Source: Bradysia coprophila (lineage: Eukaryota > Arthropoda > Insecta > Diptera > Sciaridae). Taken from it: DNA of 64,000 nt. The notes below the pieces were generated by a model. The model saw nothing but the letters and a program-made list of their open reading frames with translations, had not been told where the DNA came from and did not search any database. Positions within the stretch are counted from its first letter, which is position 1. Each line of letters begins with the position of its first letter. The position numbers were made by a program, and so were the translations under genes. Positions 11,816 to 23,765 of the stretch are shown here, piece by piece. The stretch covers positions 3,224,001-3,288,000 of the forward strand of contig NW_023503493.1 of NCBI RefSeq assembly GCF_014529535.1, read 5' to 3'.

Positions 11816-14527
11816 GATTGTCGTTCGTAACAGGTATTTCCACTGCACTGCAACGCAACAGAGCTGTAGCAGAGCTCTGGTATTTCCAATTTAATGTGCT
11901 TAGGAATTCAAGTTGAAGACGTTAAAGATTGATCAAGCAGTTTAAAAGTGTGAACGATCTCAAAGATAAAAGAGACTTTGACGGAATCAATATTCAGCTA
12001 GTGCTGACTAGTGGACACCGAAAATAATAATTTTTTTCTCAGTGTGTGCAGATGTTTTACATACGTCCTGACGTCTAATTTTTAGAAATTTCGCTTCCTG
12101 ATGTAATGATCAAATATTTACAAACTTACATCCATAAGGCAAATATTGACATAAGTCTACGAAATGTGTTATGGATTCTCTCATCATGTGACTGAGTCAA
12201 CACGGTCTCAAGCCTACCAAACCTAGCCAAAAAAAAAACGAACGAAAAATCTTACATTTTTATGAGGTACTTGAAGGTGAAATGGAAATTAAAAAAATTT
12301 GTTTGTTTTTATAGAAGAACCCAAAAAAAAACTCCGACAGAAATTTTCGGCATAATTTATTGTAGTCATAACACACGTACTTGACAACGGTAATAATAAA
12401 CCGAACGGAGAGTGAACAGAAAAAAAAAACTAAAATTTAAACGAGAGATCCTCTTGAGATCTTTTTGAATAAAATTTAGTTATTAAATCCACAGATGGTC
12501 TCGAATCAATAGACGCTTTTCGCTGGGATTACATTTTCAACGCATCATTCGATATTATGAAGGGTTAACATCATCCGTACATTTGAATATTGATAGGATA
12601 TTACCAATTTGAATACACACGCCATGAGTTTCGCGTATGGCTTAGATGTTCCATTCGAACTATTATTTTTTTACTCGAAATGTACACATTGTAGGCATAC
12701 ACATCAGGAAAAAAAGAGGTTAATCCGTCTATTGTTGAACGTAATTAGGTGAGATAGATATGCTGTTGTGTAATAAGAACAGATGTGGTATGGCAACAAC
12801 ACAAAAAAAATGAATTTCTTCTTTTAGGTGTTAATAATAATGGTAAAAAAGGTGATAAAACCTGTCTAAGGGTTTCGTTTGATTGTTCATTTTTCAAACA
12901 CGATGGACATATTATTAGGGCAGGATTCGATCGAATCTACTACTTCATTTGATATTGTAGTCCAAATGAAATTACTAAATCTTTCACATCATTTTGCTAT
13001 ATAAGCCATCGTAGGCTAGAGTTCACTGTTTGTTATGTCGTTGTCGCTGACAGACGCTGTAGCCTTCGATTACTGTCCATGTTCCCTCACTAATACCATT
13101 AACGGATATTGTCGTCTTTATATCCATCGAACCATTTATTCATTTATTCAATAACATTAAAGCGAGAAGAAACGTTAAACTGCATCTCTATCTCTAAGTA
13201 ACATTAGCTCCGTTTCACAGTTTCCGTGAAACGATTAGATTGTGAGGGACATCTATTCGTTACAAAATCTGTGGCAGGACCGGGAGTATCAAAACCTCTG
13301 CAAAAATTAATCTTAAAATCTTAAAATTAATAATAGACGACAAGCGTCTATCACAACAAAATCGGAAAATCTGGTACTTCATTTTGGGTAAAGCGTTTGC
13401 TAGTGTTTGTCACAAAAATCTATTCCTTCAACATGTTGTGCCTTACATAATAGTATTCTAAGTTGAGCTCATCGCTTATTCGTGTCGTCGATTACCATAG
13501 CAGAGATGATTAGCCTTTCCTAAAAGAATCATTCAATTGATTCAGACTCATCAATCTTGTTCTGAGCTCAATTTCGTTGTGTTTATTCAATCATAGATTT
13601 CATTGAGCGGAAATCTTAGTTCTCCTTTGTTACACTCTAATTGCAGTATACTTTGTTGCAGCGGGTTCCAATTGAAAAATTGCATTATTATCTGACTCGG
13701 GGTACTTGATCCGTTTAAGAGCAATAAGATCGTCACAGATGTAACGTTAATTTGCTAAAACGTTCTCTCACCTATCATATCAAAGCGAATCAACATTAAT
13801 TCAATGAATAGATGCACTAAATCGCAAGCTAAATTTAACCCAATTTTTCAATCAAACCGAATAAAACGGACAAATTGAAATAAATTTATTTCGATTCGCA
13901 TAAATAACTCGTACAAAGTGTAATCAAATGGGCATTCTATCTGCATAATTCACCATACTTGTCCATACTGTCCAAGAACGCATATTTTACGATAAAACCA
14001 CACACCTTTTGTATGATGATAATTTAAGCGTGAATGATGTTTTGATTAATAAACTTAAACGACACAATAAAAAAACGTGTTTTAGTCAACGACCTTTCGG
14101 TTTAAATTAGCATCATTTTCTTACATGAAATTATTTTTATTTATTTTTGGCTAAGAATTCATGGTATGACGACACAATCGTGTAGATTGTAAGAAAGGTG
14201 AGGTGATATTAAGAAGAAGAAGTCGAAAATTCCATCAAAACTATTAGCGTTTGCTTGAAATAGATATTTAAAGATTTATAGATAGATATGGGACAAACAC
14301 ACTAAGGTGCCATATTGCTGACACAGAAGCCTTCAAACCAAGCCATTTCTTTCAATTAGCAAAGTATTTCGATTTCTCACATTTGACAATACAAGTTTCA
14401 AGATGCCACCACTTCTATCCATGAATATAGTAGATACGTGTTTTGACATCAATCATTTGAAACAATTTCATTTTGTACTGTTTTGAATTACTAGAATCTA
14501 ATTGAATTTGAAATAAAAATTTTGATG

Positions 14528-14600
14528 TGCACGGGTGAGGCACGAACTCACAACCTTCAACTTGCCGGGCTGATGCTCTAACCAATTGAGCTACCGTGGA
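14528..14600 (-). tRNA. tRNA-Ala(GGC)-like sequence, left palindrome arm (probable pseudogene)
   Basis: This is the mirror of the right-arm copy, read on the minus strand. A cloverleaf can be drawn: a 7-bp acceptor with one C-C mismatch, the D stem GCTC/GAGC, the anticodon stem TCAGC/GTTGA with loop CCGGCAA (anticodon GGC), and the T stem GTGAG/CTCAC. The A box TAGCTCAATTGG is good. Position 33 is C instead of the near-universal U and the T loop is TTCGTGC, lacking A58, so it is probably not a functional tRNA. Confidence 0.5.
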
Positions 14601-14767
14601 CATTTTTATTTCAAATCCAATTTTGAACCGTTGGTACAACACATGATGTGTGTGTTCTTTCTTCTATATGTGTATTTCAACCTCCATTAGAAATACACAT
14701 ATAGAAGAAAGAACACACACATCATGTGTTGTACCAACGGTTCAAAATTGGATTTGAAATAAAAATG

Positions 14768-14840
14768 TCCACGGTAGCTCAATTGGTTAGAGCATCAGCC
14801 CGGCAAGTTGAAGGTTGTGAGTTCGTGCCTCACCCGTGCA
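14768..14840 (+). tRNA. tRNA-Ala(GGC)-like sequence, right palindrome arm (probable pseudogene)
   Basis: This 73-nt sequence is identical to the left-arm copy in opposite orientation, with the same departures from a working tRNA (C33, no A58, one acceptor mismatch). The A box matches the Pol III consensus; the B box is weakened by TTCGTGC. If transcribed, a read through both copies would form a long hairpin. It may be the head of a tRNA-derived SINE rather than a tRNA gene. Confidence 0.5.
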
Positions 14841-15494
14841 CATCAAAATTTTTATTTAAAATTCAATTAGATTCTAGTAATTCAAAACAGTCTAAAATTT
14901 CGGAAAAAGTCGCGATTTGCGTTTATCTCAAAAATTTCATTTTGTTTATGATTCGCCAGAGATGCACATGAAAAATGTATGACCAACTCCGTAAAGGTTC
15001 GTAGTATCTCCGCCACTGTCAGAGTCTACTATTTCTAGTTATAGATTTCATCGACGGGCGAATATGAATAAAAGGCTGGTAGGTACATCTATATAGTAAA
15101 ACAAGGAATTTCGCGCCGTGCACATTCCTGCACGAGATGTGGAATCTCACACCCATACATTTTCGGTTTTTCGGTAGAAACGAAAATCCTTCAAAATTTT
15201 ACAAAAGAAAATCCTCAAATTCATAGAAAATGCCTTAACAAGCTAAAGAAAACCAAATCAAAAGAAGAAGATCCTTGCAAATTGAAAAAAAAAAATCCTT
15301 TGAAAAACCATCCAGAATCCTTGGAAAACGATTGGTAAATCCCTGTAAATCTTCGAAAATCTTCAGAGTATTATCTATTTGAAAATCAACGAAATTAAGA
15401 TTAACAATCGTCTGCCCCTGGGATTACCTTCTGCAGATAATTACTGCTCTTTGTAACTCCAAACTATATTCAGATCACTCATTATTTGTGAAAT

Positions 15495-16290
15495 TTATGA
15501 AATTAAGATTTCGTTTTCGCAAAAGTTCGTGAAATTTAACGAAATTTTGTTAGAAAACTTAGTGACATATTTCTGGCTAAGACATTCTTTAAATCGATTT
15601 TTTACCATGAAGCCATGATGGCTAATTTTTGGTCAAATGTAGAAAAATGTAGAATAGAACCAGATCGACATTTTTCTCCTTTTTGCCAAAAATGAGCCAT
15701 CATGCTAAAAAATCCATTTAAAGAATGCCTTGGCCAGAAATATGTCTCTAAGTTTGATTCTATGATTCTAACAAAATTTCGTTAAATTTCACAAAATTCG
15801 TTAAATTTTGCAAAAGTTCGTTAAATTTCACAAATTTCGTTAAAATTCACAACTTTTGCTAAATTTCACAACTTTTGGTTCGTTAAATTTTATAGATTTC
15901 GTTAAATTTCTTAAAAGTTCGTTAAATTTAATAAATTTCGTTAAATTTCACAAATTTCGCGAAAGTTCGTAAATTTTACAAATTTCGGTACGTTTCGTGA
16001 AAGCTCGTTAAATTTTACAGATTTCGTTAAATTTAACAGATTTCGATAAATTTCACAAATTTCGTTAAATTTCACAAATTTCGTTAAATTTCACAACTTT
16101 TGTTAAATTTCGCGAAAGTTCGTAAATTTTACAAATTTCGGTAAGTTTCGCGAAAGTTCGTTAAATTTCACAACTTTTGTTAAATTTCACAAATTTCGTT
16201 AAATTTCGCGAAAGTTCGTTAAATTTCGCGAAAGTTCGTTAAATTTCACAAATTTCGTTAAATTTCGGAAAAGTTCGCTAAATTTCACAA
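15495..16290. repeat. Degenerate ~18-bp satellite (TTCGTTAAATTTCACAAA)
   Basis: About 800 bp of imperfect repeats with variants such as CGCGAAAGTTCGTTAAATTT and CACAACTTTTGTTAAATTT. Upstream, a 15,593-15,745 foldback (around AAATCGATTTTTTACCATGA and its inverted partner) adjoins it. The unit resembles the arrays at 23.55 and 63.2 kb. Confidence 0.8.
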
Positions 16291-16919
16291 ATAATTCCTA
16301 AACAATTTTTTGTGTCAAATGAGACCAGAGCTTCTTTTCTGTGTCAGAAACTTAAGTATTTCACTTTGTTTCAGTTTATGTTTTTAGAATGTCCAAATCA
16401 TATCTAATTACAACAACAACACCAAACCATCATCGATCATCTTAAGCATTTAATTAATTTTTGTTTTATCTCACAACGAAAAAAAATGCGCCACAGAAGA
16501 TGCGTAGTGTCTTCTACATTCATTTATAATATTTTTTGAACCGATCAAATTATTAAAAAGATTAAAATCGACCGTGAATTTCCATAATTTTATGGACACT
16601 CTAAGGTGATCATAAAAGCAATTTTACGAACATAAATATTGTGCCTCTTCTAATCTGAAACTTATTAGCCACAAAATATTAAATATTTTGCAATAAGCAA
16701 CATGATTTTTCGGACCCACCTTCATCGGATTCTCATGATAAACAAGCGAACAAACAAATATTATTGTTGTTTAAAAAGAATCGACAAAACGATGTTGCAA
16801 TAAATTATCGACTCTTCGAAAACAAACAAAAAATAATAATTCGGTTAATAAACTCAGTTAAAATTTGTTAGAACTAATTAACAATTTGATGGTAATTCCC
16901 CTGCTTTGCCTGTCCGGTT

Positions 16920-17935
16920 GTTCAAAGTATTTTGTGTCGTCGATATTTTGTTAACACAACAAAATCTAGTACTTAGAATTTCAAACATGGTTGACTATTC
17001 TCACCGAGAGCCCATATAAGGCAAGGGTTTGAAACCTATGCCAAATATGTTACCTTACCCAAAAGCATAGCAATGCTTCTAGCATGAACACTGAATTGCC
17101 AATTGTCAAATTTGTAGGCTTTAGCGATCAGAGCTACAGCTTAGGATTGTTTTATATGTCCAGGCTAAACGCAGTCTATGTTGCTAGGCCTATCGTGCCA
17201 GACAGCTTATTTGTTTGAATTTTCAATTTGTCTGGCAAGGCGGTCCTTTCATCGAAAAGGGACCAATCTGTTTTTGTAGATTTGAACTAGCTTCTGCAAT
17301 GGAATTTTTGCAGTGCCGATAGTAATTTGAAGGGTTACTCCACTGCTCTTCTGCTTGTTGAAAGCATTGTTTCCGTAGATATTGTGTTAAACACAACATG
17401 ATCTAGTACTTCAAATTATAAACATAATTGACAATTCTGACCGAGAGGCAAAATAAGGCAAGTTTGAAGCATATGCCAAATTCTACAATACTTGAAAGAC
17501 ATTTTGTTCTACGACATTTCATTCCTGAGTCCTAGAAGGGCTCTAACGAGGACTAGCATATAGCTCGGCTGAAATACAGCGGAGAAAATCCAAATTTGTG
17601 TCAAAATAAAGGTATTGGTCCCAAATGACGAATGTAATTTTAAAAAAAATTGTGCTACACGTCCTGTCGTGCCAAACAACTCATGTTTCCGAATTTTTAA
17701 CTTATGTCTAACAAGACAGGCTTTTCATTGAAAATGGCATTTTTAACTGAACACTGAACCAATTTCATTGAAATCGTTAGCTCTACTATATTGTCACTGA
17801 ACTTAAATTCACTGGACAGAAGGGTCCAGTTTGTTTTTGCAGATTTGCACCACCTTCTCTCCGTTCACGTTCACATGCTTTGCACTTGGACAAGTGATTT
17901 TTTGTGTGGAATTTTTGTAGTGCCGATATTTCCCA
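16920..17935. repeat. Tandem duplication of a ~0.4-0.6 kb segment
   Basis: The segment from 16,920 to about 17,330 resembles 17,345-17,930. Shared landmarks in the same order are AACACAACA, ATCTAGTACTT, GACCGAGAG/CACCGAGAG, TCGTGCCA, CATCGAAAAGGGACCA versus CATTGAAAATGGCAT, and GGAATTTTTGCAGTGCCGAT versus GGAATTTTTGTAGTGCCGAT. The second copy carries extra sequence. It also includes the TAGTACTT motif of the TATCGATA MITE family. No coding signal. Confidence 0.55.
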
Positions 17936-19677
17936 TAATTTTACGTAACCAACTTCCACACATAATAAACAATCGTTGAAGTGAGTGAGTTAATTAAAAA
18001 TTTGCGTAAAAACTGAATGAACCAAAGAAAAAAAAAGACTCGAAATCCAACGCATTGTTCGGTTTCGAGTCTAAAACAAATAATTAAACAATTTCGATTC
18101 GGCCTCTTTGTATTCATTTGAACATGCTGATTATAGCACAATGTAAATATCGATAGCTACATCCAATACGAATTGAATCTGGCAGTAAAAATTCGTACGT
18201 CGAAATTAGCATTTTTGAATTTGAGATTTTTGGTATATCAAACCGACTGTGTCCTTATGTAAAGCAGAAACTTACTCAATATGGTCCGGTCATGAGATTT
18301 TCTCTATCGCCAAATACAGACGAGCCGGAAAGAGTTCTAAACTGTTGTGAAAACGAACAATCCAATAGGTAGGATCGATCATTCCAATGTCCCATGTGTT
18401 TGAACTTTTAAAGTACTTCAATGAATGAGTTCTACATTCGAATCATTCAAACTAATAAAATTTCCGAGATCGTACCTTTGAGTGAATATTCATTCAAAGT
18501 TGATGAGTGGTCAGTGGTCACCACAACTCCATTGAAAAAACGTTAATGAACTGAAAACCGACCTGATGATCGAGCAAAAAAAAGCCATAATTCATCGGAT
18601 TGATTTGCTTTTACTTTTCTTTTTCAAACACTTTTGATCAGATCGCTAGGTGCAATACAAACATTCAAAATTTATGCAAATTATGGGACACAGCGCGATG
18701 TTATAAATTTATGCGTCGAATTATGAAATTTCCGATTTGAATTATTAATGAAAAACAATTTTTTTTGATGAGAATCTTTACCTATTCGAACTACATCTGG
18801 ATTTGGATTTGGTTCGGTGATTGGTATACTTATTTTGTCTTTCTTAACCTTGACATCTTATCTGTCCGAAGCAGAATTTTTTCGGTTTTTCGTTTTTTTG
18901 TTTGTGATCATTTGTCTTTGAGTTAAGCAATCGATCTTTTTCAGATGAATCTATAATTTTTCAGATATTCTCTGTTGTTGAGGAATGTGATCGTTCTGTT
19001 CAGTTAATTTCAACTGGTCCACTCATGAACTCACACTGTTCAAACGGTTTTACCACTACCAAATCTAGTACTTCTTTTGTTGAAATGTATATTTCCTTAT
19101 AAGAGAACATTAACATGAGCTCGACGCTCACATATGTCCTCATTGTCGATAACAGATAATTGGTCGTTTCTGAAGGACAAATTGCAATTGACACACGATT
19201 TAGCTTCTTAAAGTGTTTGAACAATTGAGCTTGTATGAATCCTCTACATCTACATTAATGATGCAACAAACTAGAACGAAAAAAATTACCTGAACAAAAT
19301 ACAGATGCAGCCCCGTTCTATAGTGTAACTATAACTTACAATTATTTAAGAGGCATCGACGCTTAGCTTAAATTGTAGCCTACATTTGTGTGTTGTCGTA
19401 TTTACTTTTTGATCATAGCTTTTCATCAGAATCCTTTTCGAAAAAATGTACGATCGCAATAACGACCACGAATGTGTTAGCTTTAAATAAAAATTAGTTT
19501 TGGTTTCGCTTGACCAGGTCTGAGAAAAGTGATCAGTTTAACGAAATATCAATAAACTGTTGGAGGTATCACTTGATAATAACATAGGTCTAGTAGTCGG
19601 AATGAATTAGACGATCAAGTAACCCTAGTTATGAAGAAAATTGCTTTTAGTCACTTCTCAATAAACACTGGAAGTGC

Positions 19678-20628
19678 AAACTTGTGTTTCATTGGGAGTC
19701 CAGATATCTAATGATATCTGACCATTATCAACCTCTGCCAACAGGTTATGGGCCCAGCTAGAGGTCTGTTTGAACGATAATCGATAATGGTGCGTGTGAG
19801 ACCAGTTGTTGTCCTGAGCCTGATGGTGCAAAAGAATTGAGCAAAAGAGGCAAAATATTTGAGCACTGGCGAGATTGTGTACATCAAAGGAAGTCAGACT
19901 GGTAGCGGCGGAATGGTGCACTGACAAGTCCTATTATGGAGAAGAATCTTATGTGAACATGGCGGTCAGGCTAAGCGACAAAATTGTCGTTCGTTCACAA
20001 AGGTTCAATTGCGGAAAAGAATTTGGTGCAGTCATGGCGATGATGTCGAGTCAGGAATAAAAGCAGTTGGTAATTCAGGCTAATTGTTCGCAATGGTCGA
20101 TGGAGAAATCAATGGCGACATTCGTGATACGACACTGTCGACGGTAAAAATTGATGGCAAACGTGATCATCTACAATTGAGTGGGAGAGTACTGTGTTAC
20201 AATTGAAGATAATCGATGTGAACATGGCGGTGAGGCTAAGCGACAGTGCGGTCGTGGGTTCACAAGAGTTTCATTATATGGGAGAATTTGGCGTGTACAT
20301 TGCAGTTCGATGAAATCCGTGGTATAATCGATCGATAGTGAAATCATACGCTATCAAATACAATTCGATAGCGAAACCGCAATGGCTAATTGACAAAATC
20401 TAGTGGTATTTCAATTGAGTGGGAGAATATCAAATTGCAATTTAAGATGGTCGATTGGTATGGAAGTGTTCGAGCTGGAGATTGAAAACGATCGGGGTCA
20501 ATGAATGTGGATCGTTTCAATACTGTTTCAGTGAGAGTATTCAAATTGAAGATAACAGAAAGAAACTTGTGTTTCATTGGGAGTCTAGATATCTAATGAT
20601 ATCTGACCATTATCAACCTCTGCCAACA
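19678..20628. repeat. 66-bp direct repeats flanking 819 bp
   Basis: A 66-bp sequence at 19678-19743, beginning AAACTTGTGTTTCATTGGGA, recurs at 20563-20628 with one visible difference. The interior contains a second direct repeat pair, GAACATGGCGGT(C/G)AGGCTAAGCGACA at about 19953 and 20220. The arrangement recalls a very short LTR-like or duplicated segment, but there is no primer-binding site, polypurine tract or ORF that I can support. Confidence 0.6.
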
Positions 20629-20790
20629 TAAACTGCTCAGTTGTCATAGAGCTGCTCAAACTGCTAAAACCAAATCGACTTTCTGTTGAAAGCTAACACA
20701 TTCGTGGTCGGTATTGCGGTCCCCAATTTTTGATAAAGGATTCTGGTGGAAAGATATTGAAAGTGAGCTAAAATCCAGTATTTAAAAAAG

Positions 20791-21641
20791 GGAAGAAATA
20801 AAAGCGATAAATCTAAAATAAGAATTGATCACTTGAAAATAAAAATGATTGCAGGAAAATAAGAATGTGATCACAACCAGTTTTTCAAATATAACACTAC
20901 GAAATAAGATTCTATCAACCTAAAATAAGAAGTGATCACAAGTAGTACCTACCACCCGCTAAATCAAATGTGATCACTAAAAATAAAGAATTTGATCACT
21001 AAAAGTAAAGAATTTGATCACTAAAAGTCCGAACGAATACACATAAAAAGCGTTTTAACACGCCGAGCGATCCGGCCCATTGCCCCGGAGCGAAGCGGAG
21101 GGCCGCAATGCGAGCCGGGCGCCGGAACGGTGTTGGTAACTTAGGAGTTAATTTTTTTTCTCTCGCATCGTCTAATAATTAGTCTGTGTAATTCATTGCA
21201 CATAAAAAGCGTTTTAACACGCCGAGCGATCCGGCCCATTGCCCCGTAGCGAAGCGGAGGGCCGCAATGCGAGCCGGGCGCCGGAACGGTGTTGGTAACT
21301 TAGGTGTTAATTTTTTTTTCTCTTGCATCGTCTAATAATCAAACAGAATAATAGATAGCATATCCTTATTTCTTGCAATCAAATTTTTTATTTTGCACGA
21401 TCATTTCTTTATTTTTTGTAATCAAATTCGTATAATTGTAGATCATTTCTTATTTCGAGACGATCATATGTTAGTGGTAAAATTGCATATATTTAGTGAT
21501 CAAATTCTTATTTTTTGGTGATCAAATTCTATTTTTATTGCTATCATAAAAAAATTGTGATCATTTCTCTTTTTCTAGTGATCATTTCCTATTTTCTTGT
21601 GATCATTTCTTATTAAATAGCTATCACTTTAATTACATGCC
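20791..21641. mobile_element. Mutator-like foldback element with GC-rich core
   Basis: An 851-bp insertion bounded by 9-bp duplications TTTAAAAAA (20782-20790 and 21642-21650). The termini are imperfect inverted repeats sharing AAAG-GATA and ATAAGAA-TGATCAC. The arms are rich in GATCA repeats on both sides (20830-21030 and 21360-21620). The centre holds two direct copies of a ~130-bp GC-rich unit (21041 and 21201) that begins CATAAAAAGCGTTTTAACAC and includes GCGAAGCGGAGGGCCGCAAT. A related sequence at about 57585 lacks the insertion. A 9-bp duplication suggests a MULE; no transposase is present. Confidence 0.7.
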
Positions 21642-21842
21642 TTTAAAAAACGCTCAAATGTATGCTTATCAGCAAAACATCGATGTCTCTTAAGGGACTT
21701 TGTAGCCTACATTTGTGCGTTTTTGTTGTAGTTTTGATATCTTTTAACAAAAATTCTTTTTGAAGAGAGATGTCAAAAGCGCCCACAAATGGATCCAATT
21801 AATACCGTGTATTTGTTTGACTATGTCATCTGTTTTTGACAG

Positions 21843-22004
21843 CAGGGCATATTTTCGATAATTTAAATTATCGAAATTATCGAAAAATTCTCCAAAAATT
21901 ATCGAAATTCTTAAATTTACTTTTGGAGAATTTTGATAATTTGTCGATAATTTCGAGAATTTTTCGATAATTTCGATAATTTAAATTATCGAAAATAGGC
22001 CCTG
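21843..22004. mobile_element. 162-bp hAT-like MITE
   Basis: The ends CAGGGCATATTTTCGATAAT and the inverted form closing with CCCTG match over about 32 bp with one mismatch. The flanking octamers TTTGACAG (21835-21842) and ATTGACAG (22005-22012) agree at 7 of 8 bases. CAGGG ends with 8-bp duplications fit the hAT superfamily. The inside is mostly repeated ATTATCGA/TCGATAAT, so the whole element folds into a hairpin. Confidence 0.75.
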
Positions 22005-22014
22005 ATTGACAGCG

Positions 22015-22160
22015 ACGACAAAAGTACTCAAACTATTGCGGTTCTATATAGCAAAATGGATAATAAAACAAATGAAGTAAAAGATTTGCTCTTCACATCT
22101 GCCAAAAATATTTAGATCAAAAATGAAGTAATAGATTCGAAAATAATACCGTCCGGGTAA
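22015..22160. repeat. Fragment of TATCGATA MITE family (right end)
   Basis: It carries CTATATAGCAAAATGG, CAAATGAAGTAAAAGATT, AATGAAGTAATAGATTCG and the family end ACCGTCCGGGTAAAAG, the inverse of the CTTTCACCGGACGG end seen at 11.64 and 38.64 kb. It adjoins the 162-bp hAT-like MITE directly. Confidence 0.5.
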
Positions 22161-23550
22161 AAGTATAATGAGTTCTGATTTGCAATAGGAAAAAATTCCG
22201 TTTCAACATCAAACGATTCTATCGACTATGAATCATGCGTTGAATGACCAACAATTTTTTTATTCACTGACAAAATCATTTAGCGCTAACTAATTTCTTG
22301 ACTGTGTGGCCCTATTAACGCTAACAAAAGAAGTTTAATTTGAATATTAAAGACATCAACCAATTACTTTTACGGTCATTGTGTTCTCAGAAGCACCGCG
22401 ATTAATAATGACCACAAGAGGTGTCACATAATTTAACACTTTCAATGCTTCTCGATATGTATGATGATGTGATGAAGAAAAATTGTTGTTTTTTGTGCAC
22501 ACAAATTCATTGATATCGTTGAATGTGCAAGCATGTAAACAAGCATTTCGAGTTGCAGAGTTGTGCCAATTTTTTCTCTTTTTTGGTTTCAGTATTGCGC
22601 TCCAAGCATTTGATTAAGCATCAAATTAGATATTCACATTTGAGTGATTGATACACTCAAAATATTTTGGTCCATGGTCAACATTGTGGTGTGGGCCATG
22701 TAATTTGGTCTGTCAATGGACAATAAAATGTGATTAACCATAAACAATGTTTTTTCTTAATAAATAATCGGTTATGTGCACATCTGTTCGAGACTTTGAA
22801 AACATCGCAGAAAATGTTGATACTTGACATTGTGCTTGTCGATCAGAAACATGAGATTTTCGTCAAGTTAGATTTTCTTGTAAAAAACCAAACGTGCCCT
22901 ACGTTGCGAAGTTGCCTCGTATTGACAATCACACACACACACAAATACAATATCTAAATGCATAAATGGGACGTGTCCAACTAGCGAATTATAAAAAAAA
23001 TGAAATTTCAGCAGGGATTCAACTAATGTCTTTCTATAGAAAGGGGTTAAAAATACAAGAAATGATTTAGCGTTAAAAAAAATTCGCTCGCTCCGCTCGC
23101 TCCGCTCGCATTACCTTCATCTTATATCCTTCAATAAAGAGATAGAAATTTTACTGAAAGTTTTGAGAGATACCCAAATTCTGACAGGAAAGAAAATCAA
23201 ATATAATTTAAGAAAATTTGATAATATTCAGTGGGTGATATCACTAACAAAAGAATATCTTCACGATTGTAATGTCCAAGAGCACGGCACGTACAGCAAT
23301 TATTTATTTGTCAACATTCACTAGTGAATTTTTGACTGTTTTAACAAGCCTACCCATATCGTCGTCAGAGACATGGATAGAGGAGTGAGATGGGATAGTG
23401 AACTTTGACAGTTGTCACTTAACGAAAAACCATTGCTATACGCGCTCTAATTGTACAGAGATATTAGAATTAAAACATGAATTGCAGGTAGATAGATTTG
23501 GTAGATAGAAAGTTCCTTTGAAAGACAAATTTATAGAATATCGTCGTATT

Positions 23551-23765
23551 TTCGATTTTCGTCAAATTTTCCACTTTCGTGAAATTTTCCATTTTCGTGA
23601 AATTTTTGATTTTCGTTAAATTTTTGATTTTCGTTAAATTTTCGATTTTCGTTAAATTTTCGATTTTCGTTAAATTTTCGTTTTTCGTCAAATTTTTGAT
23701 TTTTGTCAAATTTTCAATTTTCGACAAATTTTCGATTTTCGACAAATTTTTAAATTTTGTGAAAT
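23551..23765. repeat. Minisatellite, ~18-bp unit (TTTTCGTTAAATTTTCGA)
   Basis: About twelve imperfect copies. Both strands stay open (KIENLT-type and KFSIFV-type translations), but this follows from the unit length being a multiple of three and is not evidence of coding. The unit is akin to those at 15.5-16.3, 58.8 and 63.2 kb. Confidence 0.85.

Larger units (their letters stand above)
14477..14891. repeat. Near-perfect 415-bp palindrome with two tRNA-like arms
   Basis: Two arms of about 202 bp are almost identical inverted copies around an 11-bp spacer (14679-14689). Each arm contains a tRNA-like sequence in its outer half. The flank AATTTCATTTTGT (14464-14476) recurs at 14933-14945, about 40 bp beyond the right arm, and may mark a target-site duplication. 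There is no protein-coding signal; matching ORFs in the two arms only reflect the symmetry. A tRNA-derived SINE inserted in or copied into a foldback is one explanation. Confidence 0.85.

Noticed and set aside
14415..14971. Pair of similar ORFs on opposite strands
   Set aside because: They mirror each other because of the palindrome and read through the tRNA-like sequence; not protein genes.
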